The notes under the pieces: generated by a model | Told to the model about the DNA's origin: nothing | What the model saw: only the letters and a program-made list of their open reading frames with translations | The model's database searches: none | Assembly (NCBI GenBank): GCA_017510825.1 | Contig: JAFWMA010000002.1 | Location: 47,275-111,274, forward strand | Origin: Clostridia bacterium | GTDB taxonomy: Bacteria > Bacillota > Clostridia > TANB77 > CAG-508 | Length of the DNA stretch: 64,000 nt | Reading direction: 5' to 3' | Part shown: one piece after another, positions 35,506-44,837 of the stretch | Numbering within the stretch: the first letter of the stretch is position 1 | Layout: each line of letters starts with the position of its first letter | Position numbers and translations under genes: made by a program

Positions 35506-36321
35506 ATGTCGATAATAAAAGAAACAAAGTTCACCATGCATAAATATAACATTCATCCAAATAAGAACTTAGGCCAGAATTTTCTAATAGATGATGAAGC
35601 ATTAAATACAATTGCAGAGCACGTGGAGAAAGATGATACCATAATTGAAATAGGACCTGGATTAGGAACATTAACAGCAATTTTATTAGAAAAAGCAAAA
35701 AAAGTTATAGTAATAGAACTTGATAATAAAATGATTGAAATTCTTGAAGATAGATTTAAACTATATAATAATATAGAAATAATCAATCAAGACATACTGA
35801 AAGTTGACATTAACAGAATTGCTAAAAAAGCTAAAATAGTTGCAAACTTACCTTACTACATTACAACACAAATAATTACAAAAATAATAAAATCAGACGT
35901 AGAAGATATAACAGTTTTAATACAAAAAGAAGTAGCAGAAAGAATATGTGCAATTCCTGGAACAAAACACGCAGGAGCGATTACATATTACATTTATTAC
36001 TATGCAGATGCTAAAATAATAAAAAATGTACCAAAAGAAAGCTTTATACCCAACCCTAAAGTAGAATCTGCAATTGTAAGAATTAATAAACTAGATAAAC
36101 CCAGAGTAAAAGTACTAGATGAAGATTTGTTTTTTAAGATAATTAAAGAGAATTTTACAAAAAGAAGAAAAAATTTATTAAATTCAATATCAAACATTAT
36201 TGAAAGAGAAAAACTGATAGATATTTTAAAACAATTAGGAATAGATGAAAGGCAAAGAGGAGAGGAACTATCATTAGAACAATTTGCAAAGATTAGTAAC
36301 TTATACACAAAACTAAAATAA
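35506..36321 (+). CDS. rsmA: 16S rRNA dimethyladenosine transferase
   Basis: 271 residues. RsmA/KsgA dimethylates two adjacent adenines in the 3'-terminal helix of 16S rRNA during late 30S maturation. Visible: N-terminal G-Q-N-F-L-I-D (about 22-28), AdoMet motif I I-G-P-G-L-G-T-L-T (about 48-56), the acidic motif V-I-E-L-D (about 68-72), and the catalytic N-L-P-Y-Y-I (about 113-118). Loss confers kasugamycin resistance in other bacteria; the gene here is intact. ATG follows aaagga. The sortase gene begins 19 bases after the stop. Confidence 0.95.
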   Translation: MSIIKETKFTMHKYNIHPNKNLGQNFLIDDEALNTIAEHVEKDDTIIEIGPGLGTLTAILLEKAKKVIVIELDNKMIEILEDRFKLYNNIEIINQDILKVDINRIAKKAKIVANLPYYITTQIITKIIKSDVEDITVLIQKEVAERICAIPGTKHAGAITYYIYYYADAKIIKNVPKESFIPNPKVESAIVRINKLDKPRVKVLDEDLFFKIIKENFTKRRKNLLNSISNIIEREKLIDILKQLGIDERQRGEELSLEQFAKISNLYTKLK

Positions 36322-36340
36322 AAAAGAAAGGGGGATAATT

Positions 36341-37069
36341 TTGAATCAAATTCTTATTTCAAAAAGAATATATGTTACAAAAGAAATGAAAAGAAAAAAG
36401 ATGACATATAAGATTCTTTATATACTATCTATAATAACAGTAATTATCCTTCTCGGATATTTCGTAATGGCAGAAGCAGGAAGAAATGAGCAAGAGGCAC
36501 TAGGGCAAGAAATACTTGAACAAATTAGTAACGATAATACTACAATACAAGATAGAGCAATTGTTATTTCATTAGACGAAACAGACTATAATCCAGATGA
36601 AGAAGAAATAATTCCAATTGAAAGTGAAGACCTAGAATCTGATACTGTAAAAAGTACAGTAAAAACAAAAGATGGAAACTCATATGATACAGAAGCAATA
36701 TTATCATTTCCTAGACTAGGAATAAAATATCCAGTATTATCAGAAGAAGATGATAAGTTATTAAAGGTATCATTATGTAAATATTGGGGACCAAGTCCAA
36801 ACAGCATTGGTAATTACTGCGTTGTTGGGCATAACTACAAAAGTGGTAAAATGTTTGGAAAATTAAGCAATGCAGAAACTGGTGATGAAGTAAAACTTTC
36901 AGATTTATCAGGAAGAACAATAACATACTCGATATACAATAAATTCAAAGTTGACCCAACAGATGTTAGCTGTACAAGCCAGCTAACTAACGGAAAAAGA
37001 GAAATAACACTTATTACTTGTACCAATTATGGACAAGAAAGATTAGTATTAAAAGCAAGAGAGATTTAA
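36341..37069 (+). CDS. Sortase
   Basis: TTG start at 36341 after AAAGGGGG. 242 residues: N-terminal membrane helix (about 24-45), a linker rich in Asp/Glu (about 50-105), then the sortase barrel. Catalytic triad: His in V-V-G-H-N-Y (about 163), Cys in L-I-T-C-T (about 227), Arg in E-R-L-V-L-K-A-R (about 234 or 240). It is a wall-anchoring transpeptidase; the short barrel and T-C-T-N motif suggest class D or E rather than SrtA, but the class is uncertain. No LPxTG-type substrate is seen in the window, so its clients are elsewhere. Confidence 0.85.
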   Translation: MNQILISKRIYVTKEMKRKKMTYKILYILSIITVIILLGYFVMAEAGRNEQEALGQEILEQISNDNTTIQDRAIVISLDETDYNPDEEEIIPIESEDLESDTVKSTVKTKDGNSYDTEAILSFPRLGIKYPVLSEEDDKLLKVSLCKYWGPSPNSIGNYCVVGHNYKSGKMFGKLSNAETGDEVKLSDLSGRTITYSIYNKFKVDPTDVSCTSQLTNGKREITLITCTNYGQERLVLKAREI

Positions 37070-37177
37070 GAAACAATTAGTAAAATAGTTGCATAAATTA
37101 TATTTGATTTTGTGTTGCTATTATTTTTTGAATGGACAGACAATTATGCTAAAAAACAATTTTTTTGTAAATAAGCC

Positions 37178-37207
37178 TTGACAAGGTATTTTAGTATAAT
37201 GTATAAT
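37178..37207 (+). promoter_or_regulatory. rpsU promoter
   Basis: TTGACA (37178-37183), 18-base spacer, TATAAT (37202-37207). The leader contains a stem (TTAAGCT with AGCTTAA, about 37226-37243) before a very strong AAGGAGGGG ribosome site. Confidence 0.7.
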
Positions 37208-37289
37208 ATTATAGTGTGAAAAAGCTTTAAGCTATTAAGCTTAAAAATCCCAGACAATAGGTGAAAGCTTTGGAAGGAGGGGATAAAGG

Positions 37290-37460
37290 ATGCCTGAAAT
37301 TAGAGTTGTTAATGGAAATATAGAAGATGCATTAAGAAAGTTAAAAAGAGAAAATGCTAGAAATAACTTATTACAAGAAGTTCGCAAAAGAGAATGTTAT
37401 GAAAAGCCAAGTGTAAAGAGAAAGAAAAAATCAGAAGCAGCTAGAAAAAGAAAATATTAA
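37290..37460 (+). CDS. rpsU: 30S ribosomal protein S21
   Basis: 56 residues, beginning M-P-E-I-R-V and ending with the basic run [14 protein letters not shown], as usual for S21. ATG at 37290 follows GGAAGGAGGGG. It binds the 30S platform next to the anti-Shine-Dalgarno helix and is needed for initiation. It is a single-gene unit with consensus promoter and terminator. Confidence 0.95.
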   Translation: MPEIRVVNGNIEDALRKLKRENARNNLLQEVRKRECYEKPSVKRKKKSEAARKRKY

Positions 37461-37478
37461 TAAGCGAACTATAAATTA

Positions 37479-37510
37479 GGGGAATGTTTTGTTAAACGTT
37501 CCCCTTTTTA
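37479..37510 (+). terminator. rpsU terminator
   Basis: GGGGAA-T-GTTT pairs with AAAC-G-TTCCCC (37479-37504) followed by TTTTT. Confidence 0.9.
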
Positions 37511-37544
37511 AAATAAAAAAATTAAGAAAGGAACTACAGAATAA

Positions 37545-38993
37545 ATGAAAGAATTTATAAAAAAACATAACAATAGTTTTTTTATACTATCTGTATTCTT
37601 ATTAACCATAATAAAAGGTTGGTTTACAATATTAACACCATATGATAACTTATGGAATTTTGGAAACATATTTAAACTTTCAACGGGAAAAATACTATAT
37701 AAAGATGTTAATGCCGTTGCAACACCACTATTCTATCAATTAGGAAAAACAATATATCAACTTTTTTCAGGAAATTACATAGTGTTTTTACTATTTGGAG
37801 CATTATTATGCACAACAATGTATTTCCTCATATATTTAATACTAAAGAAAATAAAATTAAAAAAAAGACTATCACTATTTTATACTATTTTACTAATTGG
37901 CATAACTATAAATACTGTGCCATATTCAGCAAACTATGTAATTCTTTCTTTTATTTTTTTTGAATTAGGAGTTTTACTATTTCTTTCAAACGAAAAAAAC
38001 AATATAGTTTTACACTCGATTATTATAGTACTAATTTTACTAACATATCAAAAACTAGCAGCTGGTTATTTTATAACTTTTATAATTATACAAGCTTTTA
38101 CAAACAAAGAAAAATCTACAGCTATAAAAAACATAATAAAAACAACAATAATCAGTACATGCATTACTCTATTACTAATCGCTTACTATTACCTTAATGG
38201 AACACTTCAATATATTTACGATTTATGCATTGCAGGATTATCAGATTTTACAAACAATACAAATTTCAGTTTTATATTTGGTAATATTATAGTAATACTA
38301 ATTCCAATTGGCCTGCTACTCTGGCTAATTAAGAACAGTAAAATAAACAAAAAAACAGCCATGATACTTTTAGCATCAGCAATAGGAAGCAACTTTATCG
38401 CAATACCTATTGCTAATGATTATCATGTTAGAATATGCTCAATATTTTGGTCAATACTATTATTTTACGAATTATCATATTTATTAAAAGATATATTAAA
38501 AATGAAAAAGATTAATAATGTGATAACTATTTCAAATATAATATTTATAATAGTATTATTTATTAAACCAATAGATATTATAGATATAAATAATATTTAC
38601 ATCCAAAAAGAAGGAATTTTTAAAGGAAGTATTGTCACAAGGCACATGAATGAAAGTATAAAAAATGTAAAAAATTATTTACTTCAAAAACAAAAAGAAG
38701 ATAAAAATATAAAAATTCTTTCAATATCTGCAATGTATTATACATTAGAACTTAATATAGATAATTGGTATTTTGATATGCCCTTAAATGGAAATTTAGG
38801 GAAAAATGGTAATCAAAACTTAATTGAACAAATCAAGAATATGCCTAATAATACAATATTTTTAGTTGAAAATAATGAAAGAACAGCTTTTAAACAATAT
38901 CAATATACTACTAAAGTAAGAGATTTTGTAAATAGTAATTATATAAAAATTGACGAAATTGAGAATTTTGATGTTTATGAAATAAAAAACTGA
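37545..38993 (+). CDS. GT-C fold membrane glycosyltransferase (GT39/ArnT-like)
   Basis: 482 residues with about 11 predicted membrane helices (from residue 10 to about 345) and a soluble C-terminal part (about 350-482). Just after the first helix is P-Y-D-N-L-W-N-F-G-N, then G-K-I-L-Y-K-D and P-L-F-Y: the acidic-residue loop and Y-x-D...P-L pattern of GT-C enzymes that use lipid-phosphate sugar donors. It would glycosylate a protein or wall lipid on the outer face of the membrane. Acceptor unknown. Ribosome site aaagga. Confidence 0.7.
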   Translation: MKEFIKKHNNSFFILSVFLLTIIKGWFTILTPYDNLWNFGNIFKLSTGKILYKDVNAVATPLFYQLGKTIYQLFSGNYIVFLLFGALLCTTMYFLIYLILKKIKLKKRLSLFYTILLIGITINTVPYSANYVILSFIFFELGVLLFLSNEKNNIVLHSIIIVLILLTYQKLAAGYFITFIIIQAFTNKEKSTAIKNIIKTTIISTCITLLLIAYYYLNGTLQYIYDLCIAGLSDFTNNTNFSFIFGNIIVILIPIGLLLWLIKNSKINKKTAMILLASAIGSNFIAIPIANDYHVRICSIFWSILLFYELSYLLKDILKMKKINNVITISNIIFIIVLFIKPIDIIDINNIYIQKEGIFKGSIVTRHMNESIKNVKNYLLQKQKEDKNIKILSISAMYYTLELNIDNWYFDMPLNGNLGKNGNQNLIEQIKNMPNNTIFLVENNERTAFKQYQYTTKVRDFVNSNYIKIDEIENFDVYEIKN

Positions 38994-39014
38994 TGAAAGG
39001 AAGAATAATAAATT

Positions 39015-40214
39015 ATGGAAATAACCAAAATGGAAAACAACAAATTTAAGACAAATGAAATAGCAATTTTCTTAACATTACCTCTAAAAAGAGAAACAAT
39101 AACGATGAATGCATTAATACCTTCAGTACTTAGAAGAGGTAGTGCAACATATAAAAATCAAATTGAAATAGGAAAGCAACTTGAAAACATGTATGGAGCT
39201 TTTTTTAACTGTGGAATTGATAAAACAGGGGACTACTGCATATTAAAATTTTATATTGAAACATTAAGTGATAGATTTTTACCTAATGGAGAAACAGTAT
39301 CTCAAAAATCAATGGATATGTTATGGGATATAATTTTCAATCCCCTAGCAGATAACAATTCCTTCAACAAAGAGTATGTTAAACAAGAAAAAGAAAATTT
39401 AAGAAAAATCATAGAATCAAAAAAAGACAACAAAGAGCTATACGCATTTGATAGATGTATAGAAGAAATGTTTAAAAATGATTCCTACGGAATATACAAA
39501 AATGGATATATAGAAGACCTAGAAAAAATAAATGAAAGTAATTTATATGAATACTATAAACAAATAATTAATGATTGCAAAATAGATATAATACTAAATG
39601 GAATAGATGCAAAAAGCATTTCAATTAATAAAGAAATATATAATAAAGATAACACAACAGTTTTAAAAAAAAGCGAAAAGAAAAATAAAAAAATAAATAT
39701 GGTAAAAGAAAAAGCTGATGTAATTCAAGGAAAGTTAATACTTGGATTAAGAGCCCCAGAAAAAAACAAATATGCTATTTCATTGTATAATGCAATTTTA
39801 GGTGGAGGAGCAAACTCAAAACTATTTCAAAATGTTAGAGAAAAAGCAAGTTTAGCTTATTCTATAGGATCAAGATATATTAGAAGAAAAGATGTAATTT
39901 TAATTATAACAGGAATAGAATTGAAAAACTATGAAAAGGCATTAAGAATAATAAAACAACAAATAAATGAGATGAAAAGTGGAAATATTACGAATGAAGA
40001 ATTAGAAAAATCAAGGCAATTAATCATTTCATCACTGGATATGCTAAAAGAATCTCAAGAAAATATGATTTCTTTTGAATTTGATCAAAAGCTTTTTAAG
40101 GAAAATCTAACAATAGATAAATATAAAGAAAAGATCGAAAAGATTACTTTAAAGGAAGTTATAGATATTGCGCAAAAAGTTGAAATTGATACAATATATT
40201 ACCTAGAAAAATAA
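39015..40214 (+). CDS. M16 family peptidase-like protein (YmfF type, no zinc motif)
   Basis: 399 residues of the M16 (insulinase/pitrilysin) fold. The place where the zinc motif should stand (about residue 43, near R-R-G-S-A-T-Y-K-N) lacks H-x-x-E-H, so it is the inactive partner. The C-terminal half keeps the family pattern G-K-L-I-L-G-L-R-A-P (about 235-244) and G-G-G-A-N-S-K-L-F-Q-N-V-R-E-K-A-S-L-A-Y (about 262-282), which binds substrate. With the next gene it forms the inactive/active pair typical of bacterial M16 heterodimers (YmfF/YmfH in Bacillus). Confidence 0.85.
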   Translation: MEITKMENNKFKTNEIAIFLTLPLKRETITMNALIPSVLRRGSATYKNQIEIGKQLENMYGAFFNCGIDKTGDYCILKFYIETLSDRFLPNGETVSQKSMDMLWDIIFNPLADNNSFNKEYVKQEKENLRKIIESKKDNKELYAFDRCIEEMFKNDSYGIYKNGYIEDLEKINESNLYEYYKQIINDCKIDIILNGIDAKSISINKEIYNKDNTTVLKKSEKKNKKINMVKEKADVIQGKLILGLRAPEKNKYAISLYNAILGGGANSKLFQNVREKASLAYSIGSRYIRRKDVILIITGIELKNYEKALRIIKQQINEMKSGNITNEELEKSRQLIISSLDMLKESQENMISFEFDQKLFKENLTIDKYKEKIEKITLKEVIDIAQKVEIDTIYYLEK

Positions 40215-40244
40215 ATTATATGGTTTTGACGAAAGGAAAATTAA

Positions 40245-41507
40245 ATGAAAATAATAGAAAATAAACAGATAGATGAGAAAGTATATACTGAAGAATTAGA
40301 AAATGGGATGAAAGTAATAATAATTCCAAAGAAAAACACAAATAAAAAGTATATAATATGGGGAACTAAATTTGGATCAAACGACAACCATTTTATAGAA
40401 CCAACAACTAATAAAGAAATTAAGGTTCCCGACGGCGTAGCACATTACCTAGAACACAAAATGTTTGAACAAGAAAACGGTGAAGATAGCTTATATGTAC
40501 TTATGGCTTTAGGATTAGACGCAAATGCATACACAACTAATGACCATACTGCATACTTATTTGCCTGCACAGATAATTTTTACAAAGGATTGGATGAACT
40601 AATGGACTATGTTCAACATCCATATTTCACAGATGAAAACGTTGAAAAAGAAAGAGGTATAATTGGACAAGAAATACAAAGATATGATGATGAACCAATG
40701 TGGAAATTATATATAAATACAGTTAGATGTTTATATGATAAAAACCCAATAACAATTGATACTGCAGGAACAATTGAAACCATAAGTCATATTACAAAAG
40801 AAACACTGTATAGTTGCTATAATACATTTTATCATCCATCAAACATGATAATGTGTATAAGTGGAGATTTTGAGGTAAAAAAAATAATTGAGGAAGTGAA
40901 AAAGAGATTACTCCCCAAAAAGAAAATAGATAAAATAAAAAGAATATACCCACAATATGAACCGGACATAAACAAAAAATATATTGAAAAAACAATGGAT
41001 GTAAATATGCCTCAATTTATGATAGGATACAGGGATTTTATGCAAAACGAAAGCATGATAAAAAAGAATATAGCAATAAAAATTATCTGTAACTGTATAA
41101 TAGGCAAATGTTCTAAAACATATCAAGAGTTATATGAAAAAGGTTTAATAATGAGAGAACTAGATTTTGATTTTGAATTTGGAGAACACTATTCACACAT
41201 ATTAATATCAGGAGAATCAAACAAGCCTAAGGAAATATATGAAAAAATAACACTAGAATTACAAAATGAAACTATTACAGAAGAAGACTTTGAAAGAAGC
41301 AGAAAGAGATTATACGGTGAATTAGTTACAGAATACGACGATGTAGAAAACATAGGCAGAATGTACTTATCAGATAGTATAAAAGGAATTGATAGTATGA
41401 AGTATATAGATGAAGTTCAAAGAATCACATTAAAAGATGTTAATAAAATTAAAGAAGAAATATTTATAAAAGAAAAATCTGTATTATCAATTATAAAAAA
41501 TAAATAA
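40245..41507 (+). CDS. M16 family zinc peptidase (YmfH type)
   Basis: 420 residues. The inverted zinc motif H-Y-L-E-H-K-M-F (about residues 66-73) is intact, with the third ligand Glu expected in E-R-G-I-I-G-Q-E-I (about 140-148). The second half carries the usual inactive repeat. It lies 30 bases after the catalytically dead paralogue, so the two are probably translated together and assemble as a clamshell heterodimer. Substrate unknown; relatives process peptides or small exported proteins. Cytoplasmic, no signal peptide. Confidence 0.9.
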   Translation: MKIIENKQIDEKVYTEELENGMKVIIIPKKNTNKKYIIWGTKFGSNDNHFIEPTTNKEIKVPDGVAHYLEHKMFEQENGEDSLYVLMALGLDANAYTTNDHTAYLFACTDNFYKGLDELMDYVQHPYFTDENVEKERGIIGQEIQRYDDEPMWKLYINTVRCLYDKNPITIDTAGTIETISHITKETLYSCYNTFYHPSNMIMCISGDFEVKKIIEEVKKRLLPKKKIDKIKRIYPQYEPDINKKYIEKTMDVNMPQFMIGYRDFMQNESMIKKNIAIKIICNCIIGKCSKTYQELYEKGLIMRELDFDFEFGEHYSHILISGESNKPKEIYEKITLELQNETITEEDFERSRKRLYGELVTEYDDVENIGRMYLSDSIKGIDSMKYIDEVQRITLKDVNKIKEEIFIKEKSVLSIIKNK

Positions 41508-41565
41508 AACTAATAAACAAACAACAAAAAATCACTTCAATATTCAATAAAAAAACAAAAAAATA

Positions 41566-41594
41566 TTGACATACATGTAAAAATATGGTATTTT
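41566..41594 (+). promoter_or_regulatory. Promoter of the Spo0E-like gene
   Basis: TTGACA (41566-41571), 17-base spacer, TATTTT (41589-41594). Confidence 0.5.
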
Positions 41595-41625
41595 ATATAT
41601 AAAGTTGAGTGAATGGAGTGATATT

Positions 41626-41799
41626 ATGTTGAATAAAAATGAAATTAATACTTTAAGAAAAAAATTAGATGATAGTATACTTAATGACGAAGACTATTCA
41701 GTTATTTATAAATTAAGCACAGAATTAGATGAACTAATTGCACAATACTACAGAGAATCAAACTATGACTTAAAAGAAGTTAGCAAAATCTTCAATTAG
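41626..41799 (+). CDS. Spo0E-like aspartyl-phosphate phosphatase
   Basis: Start set at ATG 41626 after GGAG (41614-41617); an upstream TTG at 41605 has no site. 57 residues of two helices with the Spo0E signature L-S-T-E-L-D-E-L-I-A-Q-Y-Y (about 27-39). Members dephosphorylate Spo0A-phosphate and so delay sporulation. Its presence suggests that the organism has a Spo0A phosphorelay. It stands alone just upstream of the secretion locus; a regulatory link to that locus is possible but not shown. Confidence 0.8.
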   Translation: MLNKNEINTLRKKLDDSILNDEDYSVIYKLSTELDELIAQYYRESNYDLKEVSKIFN

Positions 41800-41844
41800 A
41801 TTAACAGTAAAAAAATAAAAAAATAAAAAAATACGACAAAATGT

Positions 41845-41873
41845 TTGACATTTTTTACATTTTATTCTATAAT
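41845..41873 (+). promoter_or_regulatory. Promoter of the first VirB2-like pilin gene
   Basis: TTGACA (41845-41850), 17-base spacer, TATAAT (41868-41873): a perfect consensus promoter, among the strongest in the window. Confidence 0.85.
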
Positions 41874-41905
41874 TATATTAAGTATGTTAAAAGGAGGATA
41901 AGTTT

Positions 41906-42256
41906 ATGAATAGTAAGAAAGTTATGAAAATTATATCAGTCCTATTAATAATAACTGCAATAACAATGGCAGTAAGCACAGTATTTGGTGCAGATATTCC
42001 ATCAGGAGATACAGGAAAAGCTAGTCCACTTAGTAATGCAACAACAGGAATCATAGGAATTGTTCAATATATATGCTACGCTGCAGCAGTAATATTATTA
42101 GTAATACTTGGTGTTAGATTTATGACAGCTTCTCCAGAAGGAAAAGCAGAAATAAAAAAATCTGCTATAATTTATGTTATAGGTGCAGTTTTAGTATTTG
42201 CAGCTGGTTTAATCTTAGGATTAATTGTAAATACAGCAACACCAGTATTATCATAG
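41906..42256 (+). CDS. VirB2/TrbC-like pilin subunit 1
   Basis: 116 residues: signal peptide (1-28, ending V-F-G-A), a short Gly/Ser/Thr-rich stretch, and two membrane helices (about 47-72 and 84-108) joined by the short polar loop T-A-S-P-E-G-K-A-E-I-K-K. That hairpin of two helices around a small charged loop is the mark of VirB2/TrbC pilins of type IV secretion systems. AAAGGAGG precedes the ATG. It has its own perfect promoter and a strong terminator, so it can be made in excess over the rest of the locus, as expected for a major pilin. Confidence 0.8.
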   Translation: MNSKKVMKIISVLLIITAITMAVSTVFGADIPSGDTGKASPLSNATTGIIGIVQYICYAAAVILLVILGVRFMTASPEGKAEIKKSAIIYVIGAVLVFAAGLILGLIVNTATPVLS

Positions 42257-42264
42257 TGAAAATA

Positions 42265-42296
42265 AAAAAAAGAGATGGGCTCCATCTCTTTTTTTA
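42265..42296 (+). terminator. Terminator after pilin 1
   Basis: AAAAAAAGAGATGG pairs with CCATCTCTTTTTTT around GCT. Confidence 0.92.
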
Positions 42297-42339
42297 TTAT
42301 TACAATAGTATTACATATATTTTTTTTTTATTAAAAGTA

Positions 42340-42368
42340 TTGATTTTTTTAAAAAACAACTTTATAAT
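42340..42368 (+). promoter_or_regulatory. Promoter of the main secretion operon
   Basis: TTGATT (42340-42345), 17-base spacer, TATAAT (42363-42368). No terminator is seen from here to 62259, so up to 14 genes could be transcribed from it. Confidence 0.65.
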
Positions 42369-42406
42369 ATTATAGAATAAATGTAAATATTATGAAGGAA
42401 AAAACT

Positions 42407-42832
42407 ATGAAAAAAATTTATTTATTTATGATAATAGTGGCTAGTATAATTTTAATTGGACAATCATGTACAATGGCAGCGCAACAAATAAAAGACTTTG
42501 ATACAATAGAACAAGCTATAGACTTAGAAACAACAAAAAATACAAATTTAAAATTAATACCTGTATCAGCACCAACTATAAATCAAAAAATAGAAACTGA
42601 CAGCGGAATGAATTCAATTATTAGTACTGTAGCTGGAATTGCAGGATATTTATGTGCAGCAGCAGCAGTTATTGTACTGGTTTTTAAAGGGGTTCAATTT
42701 ATGAATGCTTCTCCAGAGGGAAAGGCAGAAATAAAGAAACAAATGATAGCAATTGCAGTAGGTGCAGCAATAGTTTTTTCGATTACAGGAATATTGAGAC
42801 TTATATCATCAATAACTGACACCTTATTTTAA
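42407..42832 (+). CDS. VirB2/TrbC-like pilin subunit 2
   Basis: Start set at ATG 42407, 7 bases after AAGGA; an ATG at 42392 overlaps that site. 141 residues: signal peptide (1-25, C-T-M-A-A), a polar region (about 26-65), then two membrane helices with the same loop as pilin 1 (N-A-S-P-E-G-K-A-E-I-K-K). The near-identical loop shows common descent. It opens the main operon, 19 bases before the next gene. Its longer polar segment after the signal peptide may make it a minor or adaptor pilin. Confidence 0.78.
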   Translation: MKKIYLFMIIVASIILIGQSCTMAAQQIKDFDTIEQAIDLETTKNTNLKLIPVSAPTINQKIETDSGMNSIISTVAGIAGYLCAAAAVIVLVFKGVQFMNASPEGKAEIKKQMIAIAVGAAIVFSITGILRLISSITDTLF

Positions 42833-42851
42833 CAGTATGAAAGGAGTATAA

Positions 42852-43184
42852 ATGAAAGACATAGCTTTTACAAAGATTCTATCTTGGAGCAAAATACAGG
42901 GAGAGGCACAAGGATTTATTGAAAGAGGTGGAAACGGAGAAATAGATATATCTAAAGCACAAGCTGACTTACTACCTATAGGAAATATACTAATGGGAAT
43001 AGGTATAGCAGTTTTGCTAGTTGTTGGACCAATAATGGGAGTTAAATATATGCTTTCAGGTGCAGACGAAAAAGCTAACATGAAACAAAAATTAATTTGG
43101 TTTGTTATTGCAGCTGTTTTAATTTTTGGCGCAGGAGGAATATACAATATAGTTGTTAGTCTAATTAATTCATCTGGAATATAA
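42852..43184 (+). CDS. VirB2-like subunit 3 without signal peptide
   Basis: 110 residues with two membrane helices (about 45-68 and 80-105) around L-S-G-A-D-E-K-A-N-M-K-Q-K, the same helix-loop-helix as the two pilins before it. It differs in having a hydrophilic N-terminus (residues 1-38) and no signal peptide, so its insertion must be different. It may be a membrane component of the machine rather than a pilin. Good site (aaggag) 8 bases before the ATG. Confidence 0.65.
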   Translation: MKDIAFTKILSWSKIQGEAQGFIERGGNGEIDISKAQADLLPIGNILMGIGIAVLLVVGPIMGVKYMLSGADEKANMKQKLIWFVIAAVLIFGAGGIYNIVVSLINSSGI

Positions 43185-43203
43185 GAAACTAAGGAGGATA
43201 AAC

Positions 43204-43635
43204 ATGGGAAGTTATTACATACCAAGTAATAAATTAAAAGGTGAAAATAGAATACTATATATTTTTACCGCAAAATCATTAGTATATACTGGAATTGGAG
43301 GAATGTTTGGACTAATTTTTTATTTTCTTTTTACTGCTTTTAACCTTCAAGCAGTTGGAATTGGAATTTTACTTATTTTAGCATTAATAGGCTACGGGAT
43401 AGGAACGATAAAAATCCCTACTGGAGGTACATCAAAGTTAGCAAAAAACGTTGGGGGAGACTCTGTAGATGAAATTATAAAAAACTACATTCTATATAAG
43501 AGAAACAAAAAACTTTACACATATATAGTGCCTAGAAAAAATCCAGACTACATAGATAATAATGATCTAACAGCTCCATTTCTTGGATTCATGGATGGAA
43601 GTAAGAAAGAATCAAAAACAAAGGAGGAAAAATAA
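43204..43635 (+). CDS. PrgI/VirB3-like protein
   Basis: 143 residues. Starts with Y-Y-I-P-S-N (the PrgI family opens with a similar Y-x-I-P), then two membrane helices (about 30-52 and 56-72) and a cytoplasmic tail. PrgI proteins occupy the VirB3 position in Gram-positive type IV systems, docking the VirB4 ATPase to the membrane. Preceded by aaggagg; the stop overlaps the start of the next gene by one base (TAATG), which indicates translational coupling with the VirB4-related protein. Confidence 0.8.
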   Translation: MGSYYIPSNKLKGENRILYIFTAKSLVYTGIGGMFGLIFYFLFTAFNLQAVGIGILLILALIGYGIGTIKIPTGGTSKLAKNVGGDSVDEIIKNYILYKRNKKLYTYIVPRKNPDYIDNNDLTAPFLGFMDGSKKESKTKEEK

Positions 43636-44810
43636 TGGATACAATTCAACTATTAAACTTAATTCTAGCAATTGTTCTTTTACTAATTGCAATTCTTGGA
43701 ATATCAGCTCTTGTTATAATATTAAGGATTAAGAATAAAAAAAGCCAAGCCAAAAAAGAACAAAACGCTATGATTAATGGTGAGCTAGCAAATTCAAGAG
43801 ATATGAGTAAGTTAATCAGCAGAACTGGTGAAGAAATAAACTCTATATATCAATTTATGGAATTTGATTCAATAACCGATAACATGATAATTAGAAAAAA
43901 CTCAAAACAATATGTAATGGCTATTGAATGTAAAGGAATTAATTATGATCTTTTATCTGAAGACGAAAAAAATGCAGTTGAAGCAGGATTTGTTGCTTTA
44001 CTTAACACATTAAGATTTCCAATTCAATTATATGTTCAAACAAGAACTCTAAATTTAAGATCACTTATTGAAAAATACACTACAAGAACAGATGATATAA
44101 AAGATCAAATATCAAAAACAGACTTAAAAATCAGAGAATCACTAAGTAATGGAGATAATCAATCTGCACAAAAACTACAAATAGAGAGAAGAAGAAAACA
44201 AAATATATATGAATATGGAAAATCAATTGAAGAATATACAATAAGAATTAGTGGAAACAAAAACATATTACAACAAAAAATGTATATTATTTTATCATAT
44301 AGTCCAAGTGAATATGGAGATATAAGTAAGTATTCAAAGTCAGAAATAAACGACATTTGTTTTTCAGAACTATATACAAGAAGCCAAGGAATTATTAGAG
44401 CACTAGCATCTGCAGAAGTAAATGGAAGAGTACTAACATCAGAAGAGCTAGCAGAATTGTTATATGTTGCATATAACAGAGACGCATCAGAAAAATACAC
44501 ATTAAGAGATGCATTAAATGCTGATTATGACAGACTTTACTCTACAGCTAGAGATGTTCTAGAAGAAAAGAAACAGAGACTTCAACAAAAAATAGATCAA
44601 GATGCTCAAAGATTAGCAACAAACAGTATTGTTAAAGCAGATTTAATTACAAGACAAGAAAGAATTAGAAGAATTAGACAAAGAGCTAAAGAAATGGTTG
44701 ATGATTATAAAGACGAACTAAGTGGACCTTTATATAATGAAACAAAAAAACAAATAGACCAAGCAAGTGAGAATGAAGTTATAAATGAAAAACAAAACTC
44801 AAGAGCATAA
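43635..44810 (+). CDS. VirB4 N-terminal-domain-like protein, separate subunit
   Basis: 391 residues. A membrane helix (about 5-30) is followed by a domain (about 60-260) with M-E-F-D-S-I-T-D-N-M-I-I-R and F-P-I-Q-L-Y-V-Q-T-R, patterns found in the N-terminal (CagE/TrbE/VirB) domain of VirB4 and in TraC-domain proteins of other low-GC and CPR type IV systems. The end is a long charged coiled coil (about 300-391). No Walker motifs. It overlaps the PrgI-like gene and precedes the VirB4 ATPase, so the VirB4 function seems divided: this protein would anchor or regulate the ATPase at the membrane. Confidence 0.65.
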   Translation: MDTIQLLNLILAIVLLLIAILGISALVIILRIKNKKSQAKKEQNAMINGELANSRDMSKLISRTGEEINSIYQFMEFDSITDNMIIRKNSKQYVMAIECKGINYDLLSEDEKNAVEAGFVALLNTLRFPIQLYVQTRTLNLRSLIEKYTTRTDDIKDQISKTDLKIRESLSNGDNQSAQKLQIERRRKQNIYEYGKSIEEYTIRISGNKNILQQKMYIILSYSPSEYGDISKYSKSEINDICFSELYTRSQGIIRALASAEVNGRVLTSEELAELLYVAYNRDASEKYTLRDALNADYDRLYSTARDVLEEKKQRLQQKIDQDAQRLATNSIVKADLITRQERIRRIRQRAKEMVDDYKDELSGPLYNETKKQIDQASENEVINEKQNSRA

Positions 44811-44837
44811 ATATCTAACTAACGAGGAGGGAAAAAA

